The notes below the pieces were generated by a model, which was not told the DNA's origin, ran no database searches, and saw nothing but the letters and a program-made list of their open reading frames with translations. Shown one piece after another: positions 45,502-54,104 of a DNA stretch of 64,000 bases. This DNA is from Mediannikoviicoccus vaginalis (GTDB taxonomy: Bacteria > Bacillota > Clostridia > Tissierellales > Peptoniphilaceae): assembly GCF_928097925.1 (NCBI RefSeq), contig NZ_CAKMRI010000001.1, positions 372,001 through 436,000 of the forward strand, in the 5' to 3' direction. The position numbers and the translations under genes were made by a program. Within the stretch, counting starts at the first letter, position 1; the number at the start of each line of letters is the position of its first letter.

Positions 45502-46225
45502 TTTCACACCTTAATTCTATGAATATTTCATCAAAGTTTTCATTTTGATAAAGTTTAACTTCATTTATCTTTAATAGTTCCAATATGGATAGAAATAGAG
45601 TAATCATCTCACTTACATGCATATTATCATGGAAAAAATCTGAAAAATTCTTTTTTCTTCCCGGTTTTAAATTGTCTCTAATAACATCCATGTATTCATC
45701 GACAGAAAATTCTTCTCTTTGCAATATATCAAACTTTTCTAGGTTTTTTTGCCTCTTTTCAATTCTGTTTAGCACTTTACATAATTCATTGTAAAGTATT
45801 GTGCCATCTCCAATTATTTTATTTTCTCTTTTGTCTTCAAAAAAATCGGACAAATCTTCCTGCAACTTAGGATATGAACTGTCCGCCTTATCTTTATGTT
45901 TTTGTAATTCTTGTGAAAGTTCTTTAATTTTTTTATATTCTCTAAGTCTTGTTAAAATCATTTCTTCCGTAACTGTCTCTTCTTCATCTAAAAATTCATT
46001 TTTTGGAAGAAGTTTTTTTGACTTTATCTCAAGTAATGTACTTGCTAGAAAAACAAAATCTGCAATATTTTCTGGATTTATTGTCTTTAAAGCCTCAACT
46101 TCCCTTAAAAAGTCTTCTGTTATGTCACTTAATCTTACAGTGTAAATATCTATCTTGTTCTTTTCTATTAAACTTAATAACAAGTCAAATGGACCTTGAA
46201 AATAATCAGTTTCAATTTTATACAT
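45491..46225 (-). CDS. scpA: Segregation and condensation protein A
   Basis: The 244-residue kleisin subunit of condensin. The N-terminal FQGPFDLLLSLIEKNKIDI binds the SMC neck, LASTLLEIKSKKLLP follows, a charged linker (about 85-150) comes next, and the C-terminal winged helix has VTLFLSILELLKINEV-like sequence. It overlaps scpB by 11 bases and follows the site-2 protease gene. Confidence 0.94.
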   Translation of the reverse strand: MYKIETDYFQGPFDLLLSLIEKNKIDIYTVRLSDITEDFLREVEALKTINPENIADFVFLASTLLEIKSKKLLPKNEFLDEEETVTEEMILTRLREYKKIKELSQELQKHKDKADSSYPKLQEDLSDFFEDKRENKIIGDGTILYNELCKVLNRIEKRQKNLEKFDILQREEFSVDEYMDVIRDNLKPGRKKNFSDFFHDNMHVSEMITLFLSILELLKINEVKLYQNENFDEIFIELRCENEL

Positions 46226-46228
46226 ATT

Positions 46229-46846
46229 CTACCCCAATAAACCATACATGAGTTTTAAGACAAAATCAGACATGGAAAGTACCACTTTCGATATTGCACC
46301 TGTAAAAATAAGAGCAATTAGTATCATGTTTGTATATCTTTCAATACTCAACAATTTATAAGTCATCTTTTCCGGTAAAAAGGTCATTACAATTTTTGAA
46401 CCATCCAGCGGAGGTAATGGTATTAAATTAAACACTCCTAGTAGTACATTATACTGTACCATTGACTTAACAAATAAAACCAAGTACGGATTTGCATCTA
46501 CCTTTAGTATTACAAGGTCAAAAATTATAAGAAATATAAATGCTAACAAAAAGTTAGTCAATATTCCTGATATAGAAACTAAAAAATCTCCTAGTTTTCT
46601 CTTTCGAAAGTTGTATGGATTAATCGGCACTGGCTTTGCCCATCCAAAACGGAAAATAAATAGTGATAATGTTCCAAGTAGCGATAGGTGTTTAAAAGGA
46701 TTTAGCGAAAGTCTTCCACTGTCCTTTGCCGTTGTATCTCCCATATATAGGGCAGCTAATCCATGTGCATTTTCGTGTAGTATTAGCGATATTAAAAGAG
46801 CTGAGTAGATTACAGCATATGTTAATATAGTTTGAGTATTAAACAT
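46229..46846 (-). CDS. Site-2 protease family (M50) membrane protein
   Basis: A 205-residue intramembrane metalloprotease-like protein with about five hydrophobic segments. The zinc motif HENAH is at residues 24-28 in the second helix, and NLIPLPPLDG near 140-149 supplies the third ligand. Similar genes (ydiL/ypuF region) precede scpA in Firmicutes. The target is unknown. Its ATG follows the NUDIX gene stop directly. Confidence 0.9.
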   Translation of the reverse strand: MFNTQTILTYAVIYSALLISLILHENAHGLAALYMGDTTAKDSGRLSLNPFKHLSLLGTLSLFIFRFGWAKPVPINPYNFRKRKLGDFLVSISGILTNFLLAFIFLIIFDLVILKVDANPYLVLFVKSMVQYNVLLGVFNLIPLPPLDGSKIVMTFLPEKMTYKLLSIERYTNMILIALIFTGAISKVVLSMSDFVLKLMYGLLG

Positions 46847-47374
46847 TTAACTTTTCCTAGCCTTCAGATATAAAAGTCCTATAATAGTCTTTGAGTCTTC
46901 AATCTTTCCTTCTTCAATCATATTTAGAGCTCCTTCTAATGTGTATTCCTCAATATTTAAATCTTCTCCTTCATCCTCTTGTAAAGGGCTTGAGAATAGA
47001 TCTGTAGCTAAAAAATAGGACATTTTTTCATCTGTAAATCCCGGAGATGAATAGGAATCAAAAAGATATTCAAAATTCTTTGCATCATACTTTATCTCTT
47101 CTTGTAACTCCCTTTGTGCTGCCTCTTTTGGAAGTTCATTTGACTCAATAAGCCCTGCAGGAAGTTCTAAAAGCTCTTTGTCTACAGCCTTTCTATATTG
47201 ACGAACAAATACAATTTTGTCATCTTTCATTGCGATTATAGTAACTGCATTTGCATGTTCGACAATTTCTCTTTTTGAGTATTTTCTATTCTTGAGTTCA
47301 ACGGTATCAACTCTTAAATTTAAAATTCTTCCCTCATATATCATTTCAGATTTTATTGTCTGTTCTTTACTCAT
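46847..47374 (-). CDS. NUDIX hydrolase, ADP-ribose pyrophosphatase type
   Basis: A 175-residue hydrolase. The NUDIX box GLIESNELPKEAAQRELQEE lies near residues 80-99, followed by YSSPGFTDEKM, typical of ADP-ribose pyrophosphatases that remove free ADP-ribose. The ATG at 47374 has GAGGAG upstream. The longer frame would overlap recN by more and lacks a site. It is cotranscribed with recN. Confidence 0.91.
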   Translation of the reverse strand: MSKEQTIKSEMIYEGRILNLRVDTVELKNRKYSKREIVEHANAVTIIAMKDDKIVFVRQYRKAVDKELLELPAGLIESNELPKEAAQRELQEEIKYDAKNFEYLFDSYSSPGFTDEKMSYFLATDLFSSPLQEDEGEDLNIEEYTLEGALNMIEEGKIEDSKTIIGLLYLKARKS

Positions 47375-47375
47375 T

Positions 47376-49076
47376 TTATTTCTCCTCTTCGTTAAATTGA
47401 AACCTTCCCTGCTCAATCATATCAATTGCCTGATTAATTGTGTTCTCGGTTATGTTAATTCCACCTATAAGTCTTGATATTTCCATTACTCTTTCTTTAT
47501 CATCTATAGTTCTAATGTTTGAAATAGTATCTACGTCACGTTCGCTTTTTTCTATTAATTTATGCGATGAAGCAAGTGAAGCTATTTGCGCAAGGTGAGA
47601 TATTGTTATAATCTGTCTTGACTTTGAAATCTTCTGTAGTTTTTCACCTACTAAAATTGCAGTTCGTCCACTAATACCCGTATCTACTTCATCAAATATT
47701 AAAGTGTCAACATTGTCTATAGATGCTAGTGAAGTTTTAAGTGCCAACATAATCCTGGAGAGTTCTCCTCCAGACGCCACTTTGTTTAACGGCATTAGAG
47801 GTTGACCCACATTAGTAGAGATATTAAATTCTATAATATCATTTCCCGTTGATGTTATTTTTTCATCTTCATAAAAATCAATAGAAAATTTTGCATTTGG
47901 CATATTTAGCCCTTTAATATTTTCGAGAATATCTTTTTCAAGTTTCTTGCTTACTTTTTTTCTTATGTCTGTTAAAATATCACATAGTTTTTTGCAATCT
48001 AAGTACTTTTTATTAATTTCTTTATTAAGTCTTTCAATATTTTCTTCTATTTTTTCTAAAGCATTAAGTCTTTCTTTTGAACTTTCTCTAAAATCTATTA
48101 AATCAGAAATATCAGAACCATACTTTCTCTTAAGACTTGTAATGTTTGCAATTGTATCATCTAAGAGTTGTAATCTCTCTTCATCGTAGTAAAGATGGTC
48201 TTGATAACTTTCTATATCTCTATACACATCTTCTAGTTCATAGTAGGAAGATTCTATTCTATCAAAAACTTCCTTTAATTCCAAATCTAGTTCTTTTAAT
48301 TCTGAAAGTTCATTTACTATTTCAGAAAGTGATCCTAACACTTCAAATTTTCCAAAGTCGTTCGCTTTTAAGCTTTCGGATATTTCAGCTATGGATACTT
48401 TTATACGGTCAACATTGCTAAGAACTTTAAATTCGTTTTCAATTTCTTCTTCATTAAAATTTTCTAAATCAATACTCTCTAACTCTTCAATTTGAAATCT
48501 TAAAATATCTTTTTCTCTATCTATTTCTTCAGAGCTCAAAGAAAGGCTAGATAACTCACTTCTTAAACTTTGTAATTCTTTTAAATTTTTATTTAAGTCT
48601 TCTAATATCTTTTTATTTCCATTAGGACTAAAAGCATCCAATATGCTTATATAGTTTGATTTGTTTAAAAGAGTTTGGTTTTCATTTTGGCTATGAATGT
48701 CTATTAAATCTTGCATCATCTCTTTTAAAAAGCTAAGGGTAACATTTCTTCCGTTAATTCTATTATTACTTGTCCCCTCACTTTTAGACTCTCTAGTTAC
48801 AATTAAAACGCCATCTTCTAATTCATAACCCATTTCCTTGAATCGATTTAACTTTTCTTCTGAAGATATTAAAAACTTCCCTTCCACAATGGAAGTATTT
48901 CCATACTGACCAATATATGATTTTTGAAATCTATCACCAATCAATAGTTTTAATGCATTTACTAATATGGTCTTACCTGCACCAGTCTCCCCAGTAATAA
49001 CATTAAAAAATGGATCGAATTCTACTTGCAATTTTTCAATTATAACAAAATTTTGAATATAAAGTTCTGCTAACAT
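47376..49076 (-). CDS. recN: DNA repair protein RecN
   Basis: A 566-residue SMC-like ATPase for double-strand-break repair. Walker A ITGETGAGKT is near residues 28-37, a long coiled coil spans about 150-370, and the signature VASGGELSRIMLALK and Walker B LIFDEVDTGISG lie in the C-terminal part. It follows argR with an 11-base gap, the same pairing as in Bacillus. Confidence 0.96.
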   Translation of the reverse strand: MLAELYIQNFVIIEKLQVEFDPFFNVITGETGAGKTILVNALKLLIGDRFQKSYIGQYGNTSIVEGKFLISSEEKLNRFKEMGYELEDGVLIVTRESKSEGTSNNRINGRNVTLSFLKEMMQDLIDIHSQNENQTLLNKSNYISILDAFSPNGNKKILEDLNKNLKELQSLRSELSSLSLSSEEIDREKDILRFQIEELESIDLENFNEEEIENEFKVLSNVDRIKVSIAEISESLKANDFGKFEVLGSLSEIVNELSELKELDLELKEVFDRIESSYYELEDVYRDIESYQDHLYYDEERLQLLDDTIANITSLKRKYGSDISDLIDFRESSKERLNALEKIEENIERLNKEINKKYLDCKKLCDILTDIRKKVSKKLEKDILENIKGLNMPNAKFSIDFYEDEKITSTGNDIIEFNISTNVGQPLMPLNKVASGGELSRIMLALKTSLASIDNVDTLIFDEVDTGISGRTAILVGEKLQKISKSRQIITISHLAQIASLASSHKLIEKSERDVDTISNIRTIDDKERVMEISRLIGGINITENTINQAIDMIEQGRFQFNEEEK

Positions 49077-49087
49077 GACTCTCCAAT

Positions 49088-49540
49088 TTATTTCATCAAT
49101 GCTTTAATTTCATTAACAACTTCATCTAGTTTTCTTTTATCGTCAACTGCTATAAAGATTATATCATTTCCTGAAAGAATCCCACTAATATGTTTTATCT
49201 TTGCATTTGTAATGGGCACTGCAGATACAGTCGCCGTATGGGAAATAGTTTTTACAATAACCATCTCGCCATTATGATCAATACTAAGTACTGCGGATTT
49301 AAAAATTTTATTAAGCCTCTCATTTAATGAATCATGTACAGTGTCAATTACTGAATAATGATATTCTCCATCTTTTGTCTGAACCTTTGTAATCCTTAAC
49401 TCTTTTATATCCCTTGATATGGTAGCTTGAGTAGCAATAACTTCATTTTGTTCAAGTAATTCCGATAATTCTTCCTGCGTTCTTATTTCATACTTGTCAA
49501 CTAAATCTAGAATCAGTCTCTGTCTTGCATATTTTTTCAT
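49088..49540 (-). CDS. argR: Arginine repressor
   Basis: A 150-residue arginine-sensing regulator. The N-terminal winged helix has TQATISRDIKELRITK near residues 37-52, and the C-terminal hexamerisation and arginine-binding domain has ISGILSGNDIIFIAVDD. No arginine biosynthesis genes are nearby. In Bacillus dxs and a TlyA-type gene separate ispA from this gene, and both are missing here. GGAGTA precedes the ATG. Confidence 0.94.
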   Translation of the reverse strand: MKKYARQRLILDLVDKYEIRTQEELSELLEQNEVIATQATISRDIKELRITKVQTKDGEYHYSVIDTVHDSLNERLNKIFKSAVLSIDHNGEMVIVKTISHTATVSAVPITNAKIKHISGILSGNDIIFIAVDDKRKLDEVVNEIKALMK

Positions 49541-49624
49541 ATAATACTCCTTATTACTTAATTATATGTTTCTTAACTTATGTAATCTCATTATTTCAGT
49601 TAAAGTCACTCATATATGATAATA

Positions 49625-49640
49625 AGAGCTTTTAAAAGCT
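49625..49640. terminator. Palindrome after ispA, weak terminator candidate
   Basis: A perfect 16-base palindrome (GAGCTTTT/AAAAGCTC) directly follows the ispA stop. The minus-strand tail is TTATTATC, so terminator strength is doubtful. Confidence 0.4.
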
Positions 49641-49641
49641 C

Positions 49642-50484
49642 CTATATATCTCTATTAATAAAATTATTTGTCAAATCTTCTAAAAACTCAGTGTTTTTAT
49701 TTAAAGATTTCAAACAATTCATAGCATTCTTAGAATGGTCCTCAATAAGCTTTATCATTTCTCCTTTGTCCTTAATCAAAGTTGCAAAGGTAAGCTTTTG
49801 AGACTCTAAATCCTCTTCATAATCAAGCATGTCATCTCTAAGTTGAAAAGCTAGGCCAAAGTTATATCCAAATTTTTCTGATAATATAACTTCCTCTTCA
49901 GTTGCTCCTGCTGTAATTGCAGCACATTTGCAAGCCGCTTTTATTAATCCACAAGTCTTTTTATCATACATATCAAAAAAATCAGACTCGGTTTCTAACT
50001 TATTTTGAATATCTATCACCTGACCATAAATCATTCCTTCATATCCAGACTGCGAATATAGATAATTTGAAGCTTCAACAAATAGTTCTTTATTATCCGA
50101 ATTTGAAATGGCAAGTAAAATTCTTTCCATGCTTTTATTAAGAAGACCATCGCCAATTAGAACCCCCATATCCTCCCCATACTTCTTATGTACGGTAGGC
50201 TTTCCCCTTCTCATGTCATCATCGTCCATACAAGGAAGGTCATCATGAACAAGAGAATAGTTGTGAATTAATTCTATGGCATAAGCAAAGTCCATACAGG
50301 CTTCATCAACTTCTTTGAAGAGACTATAGAATTCTATAAATAAAATCGGTCTAAATCTCTTTCCATTATTCATTAGCGCATAAAAGGAACCGTCCTCTAG
50401 GATATTTTTATCCGTGAAAACTTTTTCAAGTCCCTTATTAACAATATCTTTTCTTAAATCGTACTCTTTTATAAAATTATTCAT
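49642..50484 (-). CDS. ispA: Polyprenyl (farnesyl) diphosphate synthase
   Basis: Condenses IPP with DMAPP and GPP to make farnesyl diphosphate. The 280 residues have the first aspartate-rich motif DDLPCMDDDDMRRGKP near 79-94 and the second FQLRDDMLD near 211-219, with GKRFRPIL near the start. It continues the IspH product toward undecaprenyl phosphate and quinones. The start overlaps the xseB end; ATG at 50484 is chosen over a GTG three bases upstream. Confidence 0.94.
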   Translation of the reverse strand: MNNFIKEYDLRKDIVNKGLEKVFTDKNILEDGSFYALMNNGKRFRPILFIEFYSLFKEVDEACMDFAYAIELIHNYSLVHDDLPCMDDDDMRRGKPTVHKKYGEDMGVLIGDGLLNKSMERILLAISNSDNKELFVEASNYLYSQSGYEGMIYGQVIDIQNKLETESDFFDMYDKKTCGLIKAACKCAAITAGATEEEVILSEKFGYNFGLAFQLRDDMLDYEEDLESQKLTFATLIKDKGEMIKLIEDHSKNAMNCLKSLNKNTEFLEDLTNNFINRDI

Positions 50485-50710
50485 CACTATTTAATATATT
50501 AGGATCAAAATCAGATTCCCCTTCTTCTGTCATCATCCTAATCTTCCCTTCTTCTCTATCAAGTATTTCCATTAAATTTTTATGAAGCGCCAATGCCTCT
50601 TCATAAAGCTTTACATTTTCTTCCAAAGTAATATTGTCATCTTCTAACTTTTCCAATATTTCTTCAAGTCTCTTTAAACTTTCTTCATAGTTTGAAAATC
50701 TATTTTCCAT
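50477..50710 (-). CDS. xseB: Exodeoxyribonuclease VII small subunit
   Basis: A 77-residue, wholly helical protein (NYEESLKRLEEILEKLEDD, then KLYEEALAL) that binds XseA to form a single-strand-specific exonuclease. The ATG at 50710 is eight bases after GGAG. It overlaps xseA. Confidence 0.95.
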   Translation of the reverse strand: MENRFSNYEESLKRLEEILEKLEDDNITLEENVKLYEEALALHKNLMEILDREEGKIRMMTEEGESDFDPNILNSDE

Positions 50711-52037
50711 TATCAACACTCCTTATTTCTGCGGTTGCTGTTCCATCTTCAAAGTGAAGTTTTAAAATTTTCCCAATTTCTAAATCCTTCGCCGACTTAA
50801 TATATACACCTTCTGATGTGGCTCTAATATATCCAAGCTTCTTTATTCTTGAATCATTATGACATTCTATTCTAGACTCTAGTGTTTTTAGCTTCAATCT
50901 TTCTTGATCCAATTTCGAAAAAGCTTTTATATTTATAATCTTTTTAATATTGTCCACTTCATCTTTTAAAATTTTAATCTTATCAATGGGATTATGTTTT
51001 ACCAAAGATATATTAAGTTTATCTAAGGCATCTCTTCTGCTTAAAATATTTAGCTTAGCTTGTCTATCAATCCTTATTTTTAATTTATCATTTTCCTCTT
51101 TCAATTTTGAAATTTTATCTAGAGGGTTATAAATTTTAAGGATGTTCAGATAATAGTCTAGTTTTTTTCTCTCTTCGAAAAAGTAATTTGAATAGGCTTT
51201 TTCAATCAAATCTATCTTTTTATTCAAGTCTTCCTTTAAATCAATTAGATTTGGTGTACATAGTTCTGCTGCAGCCGTTGGAGTTGGCGCCCTAAGGTCT
51301 GAGACAAAGTCAGATAACATATTGTCCACTTCGTGACCAACTGCAGAAATTATTGGTTTTTTCGAGTTAAATATCTTTAAAAGCAATTCTTCATCATTAA
51401 AGCAATTTAAATCTTCAAAAGATCCTCCACCTCGACCTACCACAATAAAATCTATAAAGTCATGTGAGTTTAATACCTCTATCCCATTTATTAAACTCTG
51501 TGGTGCATTTTGTCCCTGTACTATGGCTGGATAGACATATATATTTGCTATGGGAAATCTTCTCTTAATTGTGGTAATAATATCTCTAATGGCAGCTCCA
51601 TTAGGAGATGTTACTACACCAATATTGTTGGGCATTTTTGGAATTGGACGTTTATGTTTTTCATCAAAGTATCCAAGTTCTTTGAATTTTTCCTTTAAGA
51701 GTTCGTATTGCCTATAGATATCTCCAATGCCTGTATTAATAACCTCTTTTACAAGAAGTTGATAGTAGCCACCCTTTTCGTATGTTATTACACTTGCCCT
51801 TAGCGAAATCTTATCTCCGTCAGAAAGCTGTAAAGTTTTAGAAATCTCCATGTTTCTAAAAATGATACATTTTATTGATGCATCTTCATCCTTTAAACTA
51901 AAATAAATATTTCCTGAAGATTTTTTGAAGTTTGAAACCTCTCCTTCAACAAATACATTTATGAGCATGGGATCTCTTTTTAGTAGAGTTGAAATATATT
52001 TACTTATTTCTGATACACTAAATGCTTTGCTATTCAC
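50700..52037 (-). CDS. xseA: Exodeoxyribonuclease VII large subunit
   Basis: The catalytic subunit, 445 residues. The N-terminal OB fold (VFVEGEVSNFKKSSGNIYF) is followed by the nuclease core with IGVVTSPNGAAIRDI, FIVVGRGGGSFEDL and SAVGHEVD, then a long helical stalk. The start is GTG at 52037, eight bases after AAGG, inside the end of nusB. The folD gene that often lies between nusB and xseA is absent. Confidence 0.95.
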   Translation of the reverse strand: MNSKAFSVSEISKYISTLLKRDPMLINVFVEGEVSNFKKSSGNIYFSLKDEDASIKCIIFRNMEISKTLQLSDGDKISLRASVITYEKGGYYQLLVKEVINTGIGDIYRQYELLKEKFKELGYFDEKHKRPIPKMPNNIGVVTSPNGAAIRDIITTIKRRFPIANIYVYPAIVQGQNAPQSLINGIEVLNSHDFIDFIVVGRGGGSFEDLNCFNDEELLLKIFNSKKPIISAVGHEVDNMLSDFVSDLRAPTPTAAAELCTPNLIDLKEDLNKKIDLIEKAYSNYFFEERKKLDYYLNILKIYNPLDKISKLKEENDKLKIRIDRQAKLNILSRRDALDKLNISLVKHNPIDKIKILKDEVDNIKKIINIKAFSKLDQERLKLKTLESRIECHNDSRIKKLGYIRATSEGVYIKSAKDLEIGKILKLHFEDGTATAEIRSVDNGK

Positions 52038-52437
52038 AGTCCTCACCTTTTGAGATACTTCCTAATACGCCGTTTATAAACCTGTACGAATCTTCTGATG
52101 AATATTTTTTTGCTATTTCAACAGCTTCGTTAATAGAAACTCTAGCAGGCACGTTGTCATCAAAAAGAATTTCATTTGTGGCAACTCTTAATATTGATTT
52201 GTCGATGCAATAAAGTCTATTGAAATCCCAGCCAATTAAATTAGCTATAATTTTTTCGTCAATTTCTTCGAGATTATCTATAATTGAAAAAATTGAACCT
52301 TCAATAAACTCTCTATGCTTGTCATCTATTTCAAAATGATTAATAAAACTTTCGACTTCTTCTTTTTCAAATGTTTCGTTTATAGTGATTTGGAAAATAA
52401 ATTTTACAATCCATTCTCTAGCTTCTTTTCTAGTCAA
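52030..52437 (-). CDS. nusB: Transcription antitermination factor NusB
   Basis: A 135-residue RNA-binding protein for rRNA antitermination. It is all helical, with the C-terminal family segment VPARVSINEAVEIAKKYSSEDSYRF and NGVLGSI. The start is TTG after GGAGGA. A strong terminator ends only about 10 bases before the start, leaving no room for a separate promoter, so expression depends on reading through it. Confidence 0.94.
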   Translation of the reverse strand: MTRKEAREWIVKFIFQITINETFEKEEVESFINHFEIDDKHREFIEGSIFSIIDNLEEIDEKIIANLIGWDFNRLYCIDKSILRVATNEILFDDNVPARVSINEAVEIAKKYSSEDSYRFINGVLGSISKGEDCE

Positions 52438-52446
52438 AATTCCTCC

Positions 52447-52477
52447 ATAAAAAAATCCCTCTTATCACAAGAGGGAT
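52447..52477 (-). terminator. Terminator between the Asp23 gene and nusB
   Basis: ATCCCTCTT/AAGAGGGAT arms (52469-52477 and 52455-52463 on the minus strand) are followed by TTTTTTTA, then directly by the nusB ribosome-binding site. Confidence 0.9.
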
Positions 52478-52483
52478 AAAATC

Positions 52484-52822
52484 TTAATATATACCAACAA
52501 CACTTGTGTTTACTTGTGACACATTCAAACCTGTAAAGTTTTCTACATTTTCTTTTATTTTTTCTTGAATATTTCTTGAAACTTCAGGAATTCTAACTCC
52601 CATTTTCAAAATTACATTTACATTAATATTCACAAAATCTCTTCCAATATTCACTTGAACAGCCCTTGAAGCTCCTCTAAGTCCATCTGTGATTCTTTCT
52701 CCGAATCCTCCCGCAAGTCCTGCCACTCCGTCAATTTCTAGTGCAGAAGTACTTGCAATTTTATTTATAATCTCGTTTGATATCTTTACACTACCATTTT
52801 CAAATTTATTTTTATTCAACAT
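52484..52822 (-). CDS. Asp23/Gls24 family envelope stress protein
   Basis: A 112-residue protein of the YqhY/Asp23 family. It has VKISNEIINKIAS near the start, EIDGVAGLAGGFGERI near residues 33-48, and VNVNVILKMGVRIPEVSRNIQ. YqhY-type members are linked to control of acetyl-CoA carboxylase and lipid synthesis in Bacillus. The gene lies upstream of nusB, the same neighbourhood as Bacillus yqhY. The ATG at 52822 has GGGGGA upstream. Confidence 0.9.
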   Translation of the reverse strand: MLNKNKFENGSVKISNEIINKIASTSALEIDGVAGLAGGFGERITDGLRGASRAVQVNIGRDFVNINVNVILKMGVRIPEVSRNIQEKIKENVENFTGLNVSQVNTSVVGIY

Positions 52823-52875
52823 ATTTATCCCCCATTTCATTTTAACAAATGTTATATTTCATTGCAATAAAGTAA

Positions 52876-54096
52876 TCAATTGAATATTGCAGAAATAAAA
52901 TCTTTTGGATTAAATTCCATTAGTTGATCTATCTGTTCTCCCACTCCAATATACTTTATTGGAATGTTAAATTCTGATTCTATTGGAAATACCATTCCAC
53001 CCTTTGCAGTTCCATCGAGCTTTGTTATAACAACTCCTGTTATATCTGCAACCTCCTTAAATTGTTTTACCTGTAAAATTGCATTTTGTCCTGTGGTTCC
53101 GTCTACTACAAGAAGAACTTCTTTCCTTGCATCAGGATACTCTCTATCAACAATTCTATGAATTTTTTCTAATTCATTCATTAAATTCTTCTTATTGTGA
53201 AGTCTTCCTGCTGTATCACAAATTAAAATGTCTGTGTTTTTCGACTTTGCCGATGCTATTCCATCAAACACAACCGATGCTGGGTCAGCGCCTTCTTGGT
53301 GAGAAATTATATCTACACCAGCTCTGTTAGACCATTCGTTTAACTGTTCTATAGCCGCCGCTCTAAATGTGTCAGCAGCTACAAGTGTTACAGATTTACC
53401 TTCATTTTTATATTTAGAAGCAAGCTTTCCTATGGTAGTTGTCTTTCCAACTCCATTTACACCTATAACAAGCATTATTAGTGGAGTGTCTTTAATATTC
53501 ATACTATTGTCAAGATTTGCTTCTTCAAGTTTTTCAATCATGATGTTCATTAACATACTCTTTACTTCTTTTGGATCTTTAACCCTCTTAAGCTTAACTT
53601 GATCTTCTAGCTCATCCATAATATTCATTGTTGACTCTACGCCAATGTCTGCAGATATTAAAATCTCTTCTAGCTCTTCAAAAAGCTCTTCATCAACCTT
53701 TTGGTATCTTGCTAATGCGCTGTCGATTTTGTTTGAAATATTGTCTCTAGTTTTTTGAAGTCCACTAAAAAGATTGTTAAAGAAGCCTTTCTTTTCTTCA
53801 GTTTTTACTTCTTGAACCTCTTCGGTTTCAACAACTTCTTCTACTTCTTTTTCTTCAGCAGAATTTAAATCCTTAACTCTACTTTCGTTATCTATATCTT
53901 CTTTTTCTTCCGTAGAGTTAAGATTTTCTTCGATAGAATCCTTTAAATGGTCAATATTTTCTTGAATATCTTTAGACTCCTCTTTTATATCTTCTAAATC
54001 TTTTTCTACCGATTCTTTAGTCTCTTCAATTTTTTCTTTTATTCCAGGTTCTTCTTTGTCTTTTTTCTTAAACTTATTAAAAAAACTCTCTAACAT
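52876..54096 (-). CDS. ftsY: Signal recognition particle receptor FtsY
   Basis: The GTPase docking the SRP-ribosome complex at the membrane. Residues 1-110 form a highly charged, Glu/Lys-rich coiled region, then the NG domain follows: VNGVGKTTTIGKLA near residue 213, VAADTFRAAAIEQL, DTAGRLHNK, TKLDGTAKGG and IGVGEQIDQL. Its 406 residues are typical for the long acidic form. It is 8 bases downstream of smc. Confidence 0.97.
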   Translation of the reverse strand: MLESFFNKFKKKDKEEPGIKEKIEETKESVEKDLEDIKEESKDIQENIDHLKDSIEENLNSTEEKEDIDNESRVKDLNSAEEKEVEEVVETEEVQEVKTEEKKGFFNNLFSGLQKTRDNISNKIDSALARYQKVDEELFEELEEILISADIGVESTMNIMDELEDQVKLKRVKDPKEVKSMLMNIMIEKLEEANLDNSMNIKDTPLIMLVIGVNGVGKTTTIGKLASKYKNEGKSVTLVAADTFRAAAIEQLNEWSNRAGVDIISHQEGADPASVVFDGIASAKSKNTDILICDTAGRLHNKKNLMNELEKIHRIVDREYPDARKEVLLVVDGTTGQNAILQVKQFKEVADITGVVITKLDGTAKGGMVFPIESEFNIPIKYIGVGEQIDQLMEFNPKDFISAIFN

Positions 54097-54104
54097 AGTA
54101 CCTC

